Shown here: piece by piece, positions 26,704 through 36,567 of the stretch
How the letters are laid out: every line of letters begins with the position of its first letter
Position numbering within the stretch: position 1 is the stretch's first letter
Source of the DNA: Thiorhodovibrio litoralis
GTDB lineage: Bacteria; Pseudomonadota; Gammaproteobacteria; Chromatiales; Chromatiaceae
NCBI RefSeq assembly: GCF_033954455.1
Contig: NZ_CP121473.1
Location: 1,054,001 to 1,118,000 of the forward strand
Length of the DNA stretch: 64,000 nucleotides
Direction of reading: 5' to 3'
Program-made: the position numbers and the translations under genes
Notes under the pieces: generated by a model
Seen by the model: only the letters and a program-made list of their open reading frames with translations
What the model was told of the DNA's origin: nothing
Databases searched by the model: none

Positions 26704-28554
26704 CTAGAGGTCGGCGGCTGGCGGATGCAACTCCAGCAGCACATGTTGGTCGCCGCTGAAGATGTCAGTTCTCAAGGTCTCGATCGCTTGCAACCAATCG
26801 GTTGAGTTCTGGCATTCGGCATCATCGCCACTTCGGCAGGCCTTGATGTGATTGCCGTCGAGTCTCAGATGCAGCCCTGGCAGTGGGCGAATGCTGGGCA
26901 TATCCGCTGTCTGGGCCGTGAGATCCATCATGGAGGGGCGGTCATCGCCAAGCAGGGCGAGCAGGAGCGCCGGCAATTCATACAAAATCAGATCGCCGAC
27001 CGCCAGGGGGCCGCGCCGTCCATCAATCACAACCAGCGGCGTTTCCACCTGGGTGCGAAACATGGCGTCGCTGAAGTCACCGCGTTGGCTGGCGAGGACT
27101 CCCGATTCGGTATAGCCGCCAAAATTGGCGCCAAGAAAGGGCGGGTGGTCACCAAAGAGCACGATCAGCGCGTCCGGGTCGGCCTGTCTCAGCGTATCGA
27201 GAAAGGCCATGAGCTCCCGCGACTTGTAGTACATGGTGTTGGCATAGGCCGCGACAATGTCATGGCCTTCTGCAGCGGTGATCACTGGAGGTCGGCGATC
27301 GTTGAGCGGGTAATGCAGGTGGCCGAAATAGGTCAGCACGTAATTGAAGATCGGTGTCGGTCCGCTCAAGGTCGGCTCCAGGCGCTCAAACACCTGACGG
27401 TAGAGCGACTCATCGCTGAGAAATGAGCGGTTCATGTCGTCGAGCTCGAAGTCCTTGTCGGCCCAATAGGTCTCGAATCCAATCCGGCGATAGGCGTTGA
27501 TCCGATTCCAGAAGGACGCCGAATTGGGATGCGAGACCAGGGTGCGGTAGCCGGCGTCTGCCAGATGCTTGGGCAGACAGGGGGCGTCGCGGCGCAGGCC
27601 GCCTTCGAAAAAGACATTGTCGCGGTTCACGGGGAAGCCGCACAGCACCTCGAATTCTGTGTTGGCCGTGTAGCCGCCGAACACCGGTGCTAGGGCATGC
27701 GAATATCCAGTCTCTGCCCAGAGCGCGCGGAAGGCCGGATCGATTGGGTCGGCGGACAGCTTGGAGGCGGTCAGCACCATGGGGTCCCAGAAGGATTCGA
27801 GGACGATCATGTGCAGGTTGCGCTGCGGCCGGCCAGTGCCGGCTACCGGAGCAACAGCGCCTTGGATGCCATTGTCCCCAATGGAACCATTGAGCACGGC
27901 TAGGGCTGAGCCAACCTCCTCGCGCGTCGGGGGAGTCTCGCGCCGGGAGAGGTTGCGTGCGGTCTCTTGAAGCAGATGGATCGGCAGGCCGCGCATCTCG
28001 AAGTTGGCGCGCTGATTCCACACCGAGAAGCCGAAATAGCGATCCATGGCCTGGGTAATGGGCGCTGGATGACTCACCACCAGCCCGATGCCAAGGGCGA
28101 GAAGCCCCAGGTTGATCCAGGTTGAGCGACGGCGCCAGGCCATCATCCAGCCGAGCAGCACCAGCGGCGCTGCGACCATCAGGACGGCGCCGGCGAACGC
28201 CCAACCGTCGAGCAGCATAAATAGGTTGCGCGCCGCGACGAAATCGTCCGGTGCGACGGGGCCGCCAAGAATCGAGAGCTTCAAGGCGTTGCCAAGGGTC
28301 AGGGCCGTGAACAGGGTCGCGCAGGCGATCATGAAGCGCGGCAGGGTGCGCGCCATCCCGAACAGCAAGGCGCCAAGCAGCAGGTGCGCGCTCAGGTCAC
28401 GCGCATAGGTTGAGGGCCAGGGCTTGACCTGCAACAGCAGCTGCATGGCCGTCTGGGCCAGAACATACCAGAGCACGACGAACAACAGGGCCGCGAGCCA
28501 GGCAAGGGGCGCGCGGTGGGAGAATGAGGGTAAGGATGACAAAAGAGGCTTCAC
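26704..28554 (-). CDS. LTA-synthase-like membrane sulfatase/phosphoglycerol transferase
   Basis: A 616-residue protein with about five N-terminal membrane segments (residues about 15-165) and a periplasmic sulfatase-fold domain (about 240-560) of the alkaline phosphatase superfamily. Metal and catalytic positions visible: IVLESFWDP (metal Glu), GGYTANTEFEVLCG (candidate Thr nucleophile), NYVLTYFGHLHYPL, and LFGDHPPFLG (Asp-His pair). Gram-negative members of this LtaS-like family move phosphoglycerol or phosphoethanolamine groups onto periplasmic glycans or lipids; the exact substrate is unknown. It is on the minus strand between fbpA and fbpB. Confidence 0.82.
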   Translation of the reverse strand: MKPLLSSLPSFSHRAPLAWLAALLFVVLWYVLAQTAMQLLLQVKPWPSTYARDLSAHLLLGALLFGMARTLPRFMIACATLFTALTLGNALKLSILGGPVAPDDFVAARNLFMLLDGWAFAGAVLMVAAPLVLLGWMMAWRRRSTWINLGLLALGIGLVVSHPAPITQAMDRYFGFSVWNQRANFEMRGLPIHLLQETARNLSRRETPPTREEVGSALAVLNGSIGDNGIQGAVAPVAGTGRPQRNLHMIVLESFWDPMVLTASKLSADPIDPAFRALWAETGYSHALAPVFGGYTANTEFEVLCGFPVNRDNVFFEGGLRRDAPCLPKHLADAGYRTLVSHPNSASFWNRINAYRRIGFETYWADKDFELDDMNRSFLSDESLYRQVFERLEPTLSGPTPIFNYVLTYFGHLHYPLNDRRPPVITAAEGHDIVAAYANTMYYKSRELMAFLDTLRQADPDALIVLFGDHPPFLGANFGGYTESGVLASQRGDFSDAMFRTQVETPLVVIDGRRGPLAVGDLILYELPALLLALLGDDRPSMMDLTAQTADMPSIRPLPGLHLRLDGNHIKACRSGDDAECQNSTDWLQAIETLRTDIFSGDQHVLLELHPPAADL

Positions 28555-28836
28555 GGCGGTTGGTTGGGGGCGGTCAGATCGCCTTGGATCTGAAGTCGAA
28601 TGACCAACAGCAGATTAGCCGATTGTCATGAAACTGTCATTAAAGCAGCCACCGTCTTAACCAGACCTGCATGCCATCTTCCCGCGCAATGGGCGACAGG
28701 GCGCTCCTGCCGGCTCATTGATGCAATCAAGCTCAAAAGCGAGGTCCTGGCTGTGCCGGGCTGGAGGTCAATCGCCGCTTTGCGTCCGTGGGAGCGCGCG
28801 CTTGGAGCCTGGCGAGCCGGGTGCTAGATTGCACCG

Positions 28837-30516
28837 ATGATTCTTTCCGATTTCGCTCTCGCTCAGGTCCGTTTTTCTGCGCCTTCCTGGTGGCCGCCCG
28901 TGACGGTCGCCCTGGCCGTGCTGTTGGCACTGCCGGTGCTGGTGGTCGTGGGCTTTGTCTTCGTACCGGCCGGGGATGTCTGGCGGCATTTGGTCGATAC
29001 GGTGCTGGCGGATTATGTGCTGAATTCCCTGCTGCTGATGCTGGGCGTGGCGATTGGGACCCTGATCGGTGGGGTTGGCACTGCCTGGCTCACGACCATG
29101 TGCCAATTTCCGGGGCGCGGGTTGTTCGAGTGGGCGCTGTTGCTGCCGATGGCGATGCCGGCCTACATCATTGCCTACACCTATACCGGTCTGCTGGATG
29201 TGGCTGGTCCGGTGCAGTCGGGTCTGCGCGAGCTGATGGGCTGGGGCTATGGGGATTACTGGTTCCCGCAGGTGCGCTCGTTGCCCGGGGCGGCCGTCAT
29301 GCTGTCGCTGGTGCTCTATCCCTATGTGTATATGCTGGCGCGGGCGGCTTTTCTCAGCCAGTCGCTCGCGGTGCTGGAGGTGAGCCGCACGCTGGGCAAT
29401 GGACCCTGGCGCACCTTTCTGACCTTAGCCTTGCCGTTGGCGCGCCCGGCCGTGGTTGCCGGTTTAGCGCTGGCACTGATGGAGACCCTGGCCGACTACG
29501 GTACGGTGCAGTACTTCGGTATTTCCACCTTTACTACTGGCATTTTCCGCACCTGGTTCGGGCTGGGTAATCCGGCTGCTGCCGCTCAGCTTGCGGCGGT
29601 GCTGCTGGGCTTTGTCTTTGCGCTGATCCTGCTCGAGCGCTGGTCGCGAGCCGGTGCGCGTTACCATGCCACCGGGCAACGCGAGCAAAGCATCCGCAGG
29701 TTGCGGCTGCATGGCGTCAATGGCTTACTGGCCTGGCTGTTCTGCCTGTTGCCGCTGCTGTTCGGTTTTTTGCTGCCGGCGGGGCAGCTGGCGTTTTGGT
29801 CCTGGTCGTTCGCGGCCGATGCATCGAGCGACGGTTTTTTGCAATTGGCGCTCAACAGTCTCGGGCTTGCCGCAGGAGCGGCGCTGCTCGCCGTCGCGCT
29901 GGCGCTGCTGATTGGTTATGGCAAGCGGCTCTATCCGGTGGCGAGCGTGCGCCTGAGCGCGCGGGTGGCCGGGCTCGGCTACGCGGTGCCGGGAACCGTG
30001 ATTGCCGTCGGAGTGCTGATTCCTTTTGCCTGGTTCGACAATGCACTCGATGCTCGCATGCGCGAGTGGTTTGGCCTCTCCACCGGCTTATTGCTAAGTG
30101 GAACCCTGTTTGCCCTGGTGTTTGCCTATTTGGTGCGTTTTCTGTCCGTCGCGCTGCAAACGGTGGAGTCGGGGCTCGGTAAGATTCGCCCGGCTATCGA
30201 CGATGCCAGTCGCTCGCTTGGGCTGGCGCCGGGGCAGACGCTGTGGCGGGTGCATGTGCCCATGCTGCGCGGCAGTTTGCTGACGGCTGGGCTGTTGGTG
30301 TTTGTGGATGTGTTAAAAGAGCTGCCGGCGACCTTGATTCTGCGTCCGTTCGACTTCAACACCCTGGCGGTGCGGGCCTATGAGCTGGCCTCGGATGAGC
30401 GCCTGGCGGACTCCGGCCCCGCGGCTCTAACCATTGTGCTGGCTGGGCTGCTGCCGGTGATTTTGCTAAGTCGAGCCATTACCCGGTCGCGGGGTACGGA
30501 GGGTGGGAGTGACTAA
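28837..30516 (+). CDS. fbpB: Ferric-iron ABC transporter permease
   Basis: A 559-residue permease made of two fused halves with about twelve membrane segments, as usual for FbpB/SfuB. Each half has an EAA-type loop: SRTLGNGPWRTFLTLALPLA (first) and SRSLGLAPGQTLWRVHVPML (second). It is followed by the ATPase gene with an 8-base overlap. The binding-protein gene at 25404 is separated from it by the sulfatase gene. No strong ribosome site precedes the ATG at 28837. Confidence 0.9.
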   Translation: MILSDFALAQVRFSAPSWWPPVTVALAVLLALPVLVVVGFVFVPAGDVWRHLVDTVLADYVLNSLLLMLGVAIGTLIGGVGTAWLTTMCQFPGRGLFEWALLLPMAMPAYIIAYTYTGLLDVAGPVQSGLRELMGWGYGDYWFPQVRSLPGAAVMLSLVLYPYVYMLARAAFLSQSLAVLEVSRTLGNGPWRTFLTLALPLARPAVVAGLALALMETLADYGTVQYFGISTFTTGIFRTWFGLGNPAAAAQLAAVLLGFVFALILLERWSRAGARYHATGQREQSIRRLRLHGVNGLLAWLFCLLPLLFGFLLPAGQLAFWSWSFAADASSDGFLQLALNSLGLAAGAALLAVALALLIGYGKRLYPVASVRLSARVAGLGYAVPGTVIAVGVLIPFAWFDNALDARMREWFGLSTGLLLSGTLFALVFAYLVRFLSVALQTVESGLGKIRPAIDDASRSLGLAPGQTLWRVHVPMLRGSLLTAGLLVFVDVLKELPATLILRPFDFNTLAVRAYELASDERLADSGPAALTIVLAGLLPVILLSRAITRSRGTEGGSD

Positions 30517-31594
30517 GACAAGCCGCCTGCTCGTGCGCGGTGTCAGCATCGGCTATGGCGGGACGCCCGTGGTGAGGGATGCCAGCCTGGAGCTGATGGA
30601 CGGCAGCATCGGCTGCCTGTTGGGGCCGAGCGGGTGCGGGAAAACCACGCTGCTGCGCGCGGTGGCGGGGTTCGAGCCTGTCATGGCCGGGGAGATTCGC
30701 CTCGGCGGCGAGCTGGTGTCGCGGCCAGGTGTGATGCGCCCGGCAGAGATGCGCCAGATTGGCATGATGTTTCAGGATTTCGCGCTTTTTCCGCACCTGA
30801 CGGTGGCGAAGAACGTCGCCTTCGGGCTGCACCGGCTCGAGCGTCGCGCCCGCGAGCAGCGGGTGGCGGAGTTGCTCGAGTTGGTTGGTCTGACTGAGGC
30901 AGCGCGACGGCATCCGCATGAGCTCTCCGGCGGTATGCAGCAGCGGGTCGCGCTGGCGCGGGCGTTGGCGCCGCGACCGCAGATGCTGCTGCTCGACGAG
31001 CCCTTCTCAAGCATGGATGTGGAACTGCGCGAGGCGCTTGCGCGAGAGATCCGCGCGCTACTACGCCACGAAGGGGTGACCGCCATTCTGGTCACCCACG
31101 ATCAGCTCGAAGCCTTTGCGATGGCTGATCAGATCGCGGTGATGCGAGAAGGGCGCATTCACCAGACTGGCACCGGGTTTGAGCTCTACCATCAGCCCGC
31201 CGATCGCTTCGTGGCGGACTTTATCGGCCAGGGCGAGTTCTTGCCCGGACGGGTGCTGGATGGGAACAGTGTTGTGACGGAGCTAGGCGAGCTGCGCGGG
31301 CGCAACGCCATCAGCCTGCCGGCCGGCACCGAGGTGGACGTGCTGGTGCGCCCGGATGACCTGGTCTGTACCCAATGCGAGCCACAAAATGCGCTACAAA
31401 ACGCACCACAAAGCGCTCAGGTCACCGAGCGCGCTTTTCGCGGTGCGGAATATCTGTATACGCTCAAGCTCGACAGCGGCCGCCGCTTGCTGTGCCTGGC
31501 ACCCAGCCATGATGATTTCCCGCCCGGCAGTCACGTTGGTCTCCACGCCGAGCTCGATCATCTGGTGGTGTTTGAACGCGGCGCTGTGCTCTGA
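30509..31594 (+). CDS. fbpC: Ferric-iron ABC transporter ATPase
   Basis: About 361 residues. Walker A GPSGCGKTT, signature LSGGMQQRVALARAL, Walker B QMLLLDEPFSSMD, His switch VTHDQLEAF, and a C-terminal TOBE-like domain (about 245-361). I chose the GTG at 30509, which has GGAGG 6 bases upstream; a GTG at 30503 is also in frame. Either start overlaps the end of the permease gene, showing coupling. A short insert (QNALQNAPQSAQ) lies in the C-terminal domain. Confidence 0.9.
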   Translation: MTKTSRLLVRGVSIGYGGTPVVRDASLELMDGSIGCLLGPSGCGKTTLLRAVAGFEPVMAGEIRLGGELVSRPGVMRPAEMRQIGMMFQDFALFPHLTVAKNVAFGLHRLERRAREQRVAELLELVGLTEAARRHPHELSGGMQQRVALARALAPRPQMLLLDEPFSSMDVELREALAREIRALLRHEGVTAILVTHDQLEAFAMADQIAVMREGRIHQTGTGFELYHQPADRFVADFIGQGEFLPGRVLDGNSVVTELGELRGRNAISLPAGTEVDVLVRPDDLVCTQCEPQNALQNAPQSAQVTERAFRGAEYLYTLKLDSGRRLLCLAPSHDDFPPGSHVGLHAELDHLVVFERGAVL

Positions 31595-31602
31595 CGGAAA
31601 GT

Positions 31603-31836
31603 TCAGCGCTTGGTTTCAGCGGCGTCCGCCGTTTCCGCCTTGGTTTCAGCGTTGCTGGCAGGGTCTTCGCTCTTGGGCGGGGTAGCCTTGATGCGGATGG
31701 TCGCGCCCGGCACCGAGCCGCGCAGTTTGCCGCTCAACCGGCCGGTTCTGACCGTGCCCTCGCCGTCGCGAAACAGGTAGAGCCAGATGCCGATCATGGC
31801 AATCAGCGCGAGCAGCAGGACGATGTTGGTTCCCAT
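31603..31836 (-). CDS. Small 77-residue membrane protein
   Basis: One N-terminal transmembrane segment (residues 4-22, NIVLLLALIAMIGIWLYLF), a basic linker, and a charged Ala/Glu/Lys-rich tail (ETKAETADAAETKR). AGGAG sits 7 bases before the ATG at 31836. No family recognised. It converges with the iron ATPase gene and is 147 bases downstream of draT on the same strand. Confidence 0.6.
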   Translation of the reverse strand: MGTNIVLLLALIAMIGIWLYLFRDGEGTVRTGRLSGKLRGSVPGATIRIKATPPKSEDPASNAETKAETADAAETKR

Positions 31837-31983
31837 TGGGATGCTCCTTCCACGAGGGGTGGTAGCGACAGTTAAGCTGGTCGCGAGTGTCGGAAAAAGT
31901 TGGCCGCTATTCTATCCGGCTACTGGGGCCGGCTGCAGGGGCCGGTTTCAGTCTGTGCGATGGCGCCGTTTCAAGAATTGCGC

Positions 31984-32946
31984 TCAGAAGGTGCTGATCC
32001 GCACATCATACAGGCCGCCGACCACAACGTACTCATCCTCGCCCTTGAGCATGCCGGGCAGCAGGCGGTTGTAGAAGAAGACCTTGGCCAGCGGCACCTC
32101 GGTCTCCAGGATATAGTCACCAAACTCGTCGGCACGTTCGCGCTCGCTGGTGAAGCTGTTTAGGTTGTTCAGCAGCACTTGGTAGCGCTGGCCGTCCTGG
32201 CGGGCGAGCACCTCGTGCTCATCGATGCGATTGATGCCGCGATAGAGCTTAAGATGCGATTGACCGGGGTAAGCCCGCTCTAGCTCGCACTGGCAATAGG
32301 TGTAGAGCAGATCAAGCTGGGCCTCGAGTGCGTTGGTGGCATAGAGCCCGCGGCTGCCCTGCACCAGATAGGCGTGGTAGGCGTCGCTGTCGCGCCCGTC
32401 TAGCGGCCCCCCGTGGTGGCGCGCGAGCAGCCCAAAACGCGTCTCCACCCAATGCTTGAGCACCGCGCCCTCGCGTCCGTCGGAGTCGAACGACCAGCCG
32501 CGCATCATGCGCAGGTAGTTGGCGTTGCAGCGATATTTCTTGCGCGGCCCGGGGGTGAAGCCGGCTTCCTCCAGATCCTCCAGGCAGAAATGCACCGTCA
32601 TGTAGTCGATGAAGTAGGCCGCGCGCTCGTCCTGGCAAGTCAGCGGAGCCAGGATCTTGAACAGATCCCGGTGAAAATCCCGCACTCCGTCGATCTTTAG
32701 CGCAACGGGGTGCTGCTGATAGGTCAGCCCGCCGAGAATCACCGCCGGCAGGTTGCAGCGATTGATTGGCAGGCGGGCGCTGGTCGGCAGCCGCGGGGCT
32801 GGGCTCGCGGGCGGGGCCGGAAAATCTGCCAGCACATTTGTCGGTACATCTGCCGGCGCATCTGCAAGCACATCTGTTGTTACATCTGCCGGCATACCCG
32901 CAGCAGCGGGCGGATCGGGCAGTGTCGCGTTCTCGGTCAGTCCCAC
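31984..32946 (-). CDS. draT: DraT, dinitrogenase reductase ADP-ribosyltransferase
   Basis: A 320-residue enzyme that switches nitrogenase off by moving ADP-ribose from NAD onto an Arg of the Fe protein NifH. Family blocks: INRCNLPAVILGGLTYQQHP (61-80), MRGWSFDSDGREGAVLKHWV (148-167), NALEAQLDLLYTYCQCEL (205-222), LKLYRG (232-237), NLNSFTSERE (261-270), and KGEDEYVVVGG (301-311). The Arg, Ser and E-x-E pattern of ADP-ribosyltransferases fits R236, S264 or S267, and E303/E305. Residues 1-58 are a low-complexity Ala/Asp/Pro/Val extension with repeated ADV-xxxVLAD units. The partner draG is not in this window. Confidence 0.9.
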   Translation of the reverse strand: MGLTENATLPDPPAAAGMPADVTTDVLADAPADVPTNVLADFPAPPASPAPRLPTSARLPINRCNLPAVILGGLTYQQHPVALKIDGVRDFHRDLFKILAPLTCQDERAAYFIDYMTVHFCLEDLEEAGFTPGPRKKYRCNANYLRMMRGWSFDSDGREGAVLKHWVETRFGLLARHHGGPLDGRDSDAYHAYLVQGSRGLYATNALEAQLDLLYTYCQCELERAYPGQSHLKLYRGINRIDEHEVLARQDGQRYQVLLNNLNSFTSERERADEFGDYILETEVPLAKVFFYNRLLPGMLKGEDEYVVVGGLYDVRISTF

Positions 32947-33197
32947 GGGGTCTCCCGGATGTCAGGGTTGGCCTGAGATCATATACCGAAAACCCCGTTG
33001 GCATCAGGTGCGCAGGTGGTTTGTTGACAAAGGATAACCCTTTGGTCTTGCTGTTAGTGCGTCGGTGGCTGCCATGCTGCCGGGCGAGAGGCCCCGATGG
33101 GCTTGCGTTGTGCGGATAGCGAAATTACAAAAATTGCGCGCATCCTGTGCTATACCTTGGATTGATATTTGTCTATCGCTGCAAGTCGGAGAATTCG

Positions 33198-35147
33198 ATG
33201 CTTAGCTCCCTGACCATGGCCAAGAAACTCATCCTCGGCTTCGGCGTCGTGCTGGGGTTGTTGTTGATTGTCGGCGGGTTTGCCTATGTGACCATCAACC
33301 AAGCATCGACCGATTTCTCGAGTTACCGCGACAAGGCACGCAAGGCCAACATGATGGGCGAGCTGCAGGCCGCCATGCTGATGAGCCGCATGAATGTGAA
33401 GGACTTCTTGATTACCAAAGGCAGCGACAAGGATCGCGCTGAATTTCAGCAATACGCGCAGGAAACCAAGCGCCTACTCGATGAGGCCGAGTCACAGATC
33501 TCCAGTCCGGAGCGCAGCGCCAAGGTTCGTGAAGCCCAGTCGATGATCGACACCTACATCGAAACCTTTGGCGAAGTCGAAAACGAGATGGCAAACCGTA
33601 ACCGGCTTCTCTACGTCGTGCTGGCGGACCTGGGCCGAAGACTCGAGCAGGGCCTGACTGACATCTTCACGACCGCCGTTCGCGACGGCGATCCTGATTC
33701 CGGTATCGACGCGGCGAATGCATTGCGCAATGTTCTGATCGCGCGCCTCAATGTCATGAAATTTGTTGATGACAACCTCCAGGAAAGCCGCGATGGCGTC
33801 CATCAGGAATTCGACGATGCAGCGAAACTGTTCGATGACCTTGACCGTGGACTCCAGAATCCTAATCGTCGACGTGTCCTCGCCGAGGTCATGCAGATGG
33901 AAAAAGAATACATCGCTGCATTTTCTGAGCTGGAAGAAACGATCAAGACCCGTAACAACCACGTTCAAAATACCCTTGACGTACTCGGCCCCGAATTTGC
34001 GAACCTCCTCAACGACATCAAGCTGTCCTACATCCAGGAACAAGACGAGCTCGGCCCCAAGGTCCAGGCCGCCAACGAGCGTGCCGTCTTCATCATCTCA
34101 GTGCTGTCCGCCATCGCCTTGCTGTTCGGCGTCGTCATTGCCTGGCTGATCATCCGCGGTGTCATGGGCCAGTTGGGCAAGGACCCGGCCGTGATCGCAG
34201 AGGTGACAAAACGCGTCGCCCAGGGTGATCTTGGGATTGAGTTCGATCAGCATGACCTGCGCGGCGTCTATGGCGACATGCATGGCATGGTCCAGCAGCT
34301 GCAGCAGATTGTCGGCGAGGTGCGGGTCGGTGCCGATAATCTCAGTTCTGCCTCGAGTGAGGTCAGCTCCACCGCCCAGGCTCTGAGCCAGGGCGCGACC
34401 GAGCAGGCCGCCAGTGTCGAGGAGACCACCGCGAGCATCGAAGAGCTCAATGCCTCGGTCCAGCAAAATACCGAAAATGCGCGCGTCACCAACGGCATCG
34501 CCAAGAGCTCAGCCGAGGAGGCCCGGCAGGGCGGTGAGGCGGTCACCCGCACCGTCAGCGCCATGAAAGAGATCGCCAGTAAGATCGGCATGATCGAGGA
34601 GATCGCTTACAAGACCAATCTGCTCGCGCTCAACGCTGCCATTGAGGCCGCGCGCGCCGGTGAGCATGGCAAGGGCTTTACGGTGGTGGCCGCCGAGGTG
34701 CGCAAGCTGGCCGAGAACAGCGGCACCACGGCGCAGGAGATCAACGAACTGGCCACCAACAGCGTCTCCATCGCCGAGGACGCCGGGCGCGTACTCCAGG
34801 AGATGGTGCCCAACATCGTCAAAACCGCCGATTTGGTCGAAGAGATCACCGCAGCCTCTGGCGAGCAGGCCTCTGGCATCGGCCAGATCAACGAGGCCAT
34901 GGGACAGCTCGACAAAGCGACGCAGCAGAATGCGTCCTCCTCTGAGGAGCTGGCCGCCACCGCCGAGGAGCTCAGCGGTCAGGCCGCGCAGCTGCAGGAG
35001 ACCATGGCCTTCTTCAAGTTGTCGGGCGGAAAGCGCAAGAGCGCGCCGGCGAAGAAAGCTGCCGTGTCCCCGCGTCAGGGCGAGTCGGCCTTCGCCGGCG
35101 AGGGTTCCGGGGGCAATGCGTCGGATCAGGATTTCGAGCGTTTTTAG
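33198..35147 (+). CDS. Methyl-accepting chemotaxis protein
   Basis: About 649 residues, starting at the ATG at 33198 (GGAG 7 bases upstream). An N-terminal membrane segment (about 10-30), a helical periplasmic sensing domain (about 35-295, four-helix-bundle type), a second membrane segment (about 297-318), a HAMP linker, and a cytoplasmic coiled-coil signalling domain. The signalling tip reads [20 protein letters not shown] followed by [16 protein letters not shown]. The ligand is unknown. A truncated cheW follows 12 bases downstream, so the receptor probably once had its own coupling protein. Confidence 0.92.
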   Translation: MLSSLTMAKKLILGFGVVLGLLLIVGGFAYVTINQASTDFSSYRDKARKANMMGELQAAMLMSRMNVKDFLITKGSDKDRAEFQQYAQETKRLLDEAESQISSPERSAKVREAQSMIDTYIETFGEVENEMANRNRLLYVVLADLGRRLEQGLTDIFTTAVRDGDPDSGIDAANALRNVLIARLNVMKFVDDNLQESRDGVHQEFDDAAKLFDDLDRGLQNPNRRRVLAEVMQMEKEYIAAFSELEETIKTRNNHVQNTLDVLGPEFANLLNDIKLSYIQEQDELGPKVQAANERAVFIISVLSAIALLFGVVIAWLIIRGVMGQLGKDPAVIAEVTKRVAQGDLGIEFDQHDLRGVYGDMHGMVQQLQQIVGEVRVGADNLSSASSEVSSTAQALSQGATEQAASVEETTASIEELNASVQQNTENARVTNGIAKSSAEEARQGGEAVTRTVSAMKEIASKIGMIEEIAYKTNLLALNAAIEAARAGEHGKGFTVVAAEVRKLAENSGTTAQEINELATNSVSIAEDAGRVLQEMVPNIVKTADLVEEITAASGEQASGIGQINEAMGQLDKATQQNASSSEELAATAEELSGQAAQLQETMAFFKLSGGKRKSAPAKKAAVSPRQGESAFAGEGSGGNASDQDFERF

Positions 35148-35159
35148 GCGAGGTTTGGC

Positions 35160-35348
35160 ATGGCAGCATCGCTCGATACGCGCCAAGCGTCAGACAACAA
35201 AGCCGGGGCGCAGAGCGACGGCGCGCAATACCTGAGGTTTTCGGTCGCCGAGGAGCGACTCGCGATGTCCATCGGCGCGGTGAACTTAATCATCGAGACG
35301 CCGGAGATTGCTGCCTGGCTTATCCGCCCGACTAATCAGCCTGGCTAA
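35160..35348 (+). pseudogene. cheW: Truncated cheW
   Basis: The 62-residue ORF encodes only the first strands of a CheW domain (YLRFSVAEERLAMSIGAVNL, then IIETPEI) after a 20-residue polar leader. CheW is normally about 150-170 residues and links receptors to the kinase CheA. Homology stops near base 35315, where the sequence runs into the 3' end of the convergent L,D-transpeptidase gene; the two ORFs share 35345-35348. This looks like a deletion that removed the rest of cheW. Confidence 0.7.
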
Positions 35349-36352
35349 TCCCACGATTGCCCTTTGCACATCGGCAGCGAGGCGCGCGGGGACGAGGGAT
35401 GATTGCGCTTGTATCGCGCCAGCACCGGCTCGAGTTGTTGCTTGGGCCAAAACTTCGGAGCGCCGATCTCCTTCAGGCAGGATGCATTCCAGTATAGACC
35501 TGCCCGCGACAAGGGGCGGCCGGCCGCAACCCTTTGCGCGACGGCCTCAATGTCCGCTGCCTCGGGATAGATGTACAAGGTGGTCGGGTCGTTCTCCGTC
35601 ATGTCGACTATCTCCTGCGTGTCCCGCGGCGACCAGCTCGTGCATCCGCTGCTGCGGCCGCCGGAGTAGTCCACCAGATTTCCCAGCGGGGCGTAACCCT
35701 GGGCATTCGCGTAAGGGCTGCCAGGGGCGCGCAGCAAACAGGCGCCCTTGATCAAGACCGCCGGATGCCCCCCGATTGCGCGCTGCTCGGCGTTCGCGGT
35801 TTCGCCTTCGCCTTCGAACGGAATGAAGGGGCGCACCAGAGGCGCTTTCCGGCCCGACGACGCCTGGTAATAGCCCTTGAAGGAGGTTCGTGTCTCATCA
35901 GTGACATAGACTCCCCCTGCCGTTAGCTTGGAGCCCAAGGCGTTGCTGAAATGCTTCGCGCAACGTCTGCCGTTCCTGAAATCCTGCATGCCTTGGAGTG
36001 TTCGACCGCCGCCGTGGCCTGAGGAGATCGCGCGAAACGACCGCTTGGACTCGCAGATAATGTAGAAGCGGCGCCCCTGTCCGCCATCGCCTGATCCGTG
36101 CGGGCGCGTCGCGTCCATCGCAAAGTAGCAGGGATTGCGAACCGCCCCCTCGCCGACCTTGCGCAAGTAAAGCGCCCGCGCCCTCTCTAAGACCACCGGT
36201 GCGATCTGCCCGTCACCTTCGCCGACATGGGCCTTCAGCCAGGACGGGATACCCGAGGTCGGCTCCGCAGGGAAGGATTGCGCCGACGCCGGCAAGGAGA
36301 TGACGCTGATAAATAGGCTAAAAATCGTGATAAGGCCGGATCTGCTTTGCAT
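35345..36352 (-). CDS. Putative murein L,D-transpeptidase (YkuD_2-like)
   Basis: A 335-residue secreted protein. A Sec signal peptide (about 1-24, ending SLPASAQS) precedes a catalytic domain with the family motif GGRSSGCTSW, in which C237 would be the nucleophile. A His upstream (SSGHGGG, about 113) completes the pattern. Members cross-link or trim peptidoglycan, or attach it to outer-membrane lipoprotein, in the periplasm. Four or more extra Cys residues could form disulfides. It converges with the truncated cheW. Assignment is by motif and length. Confidence 0.7.
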   Translation of the reverse strand: MQSRSGLITIFSLFISVISLPASAQSFPAEPTSGIPSWLKAHVGEGDGQIAPVVLERARALYLRKVGEGAVRNPCYFAMDATRPHGSGDGGQGRRFYIICESKRSFRAISSGHGGGRTLQGMQDFRNGRRCAKHFSNALGSKLTAGGVYVTDETRTSFKGYYQASSGRKAPLVRPFIPFEGEGETANAEQRAIGGHPAVLIKGACLLRAPGSPYANAQGYAPLGNLVDYSGGRSSGCTSWSPRDTQEIVDMTENDPTTLYIYPEAADIEAVAQRVAAGRPLSRAGLYWNASCLKEIGAPKFWPKQQLEPVLARYKRNHPSSPRASLPMCKGQSWD

Positions 36353-36567
36353 CGATCAATCCTCTCGCCGCGAAGTCTTGCAATTGGTTCAGGAGGTGAC
36401 GGCATAAAATACACGATCGCCGAGAAAGATCGGCCTTAACGATGCCGCGTGCTTCGAACTGGGCCCCTGTGAGTTCCAGCTTAGCGTAACAAAGTAGAAA
36501 TTTATTGCTGCGGATTCTTGTTCAGGCTGTAACCTTTGACGCTGCGCGCACGACTCAGCGAGTTGAG

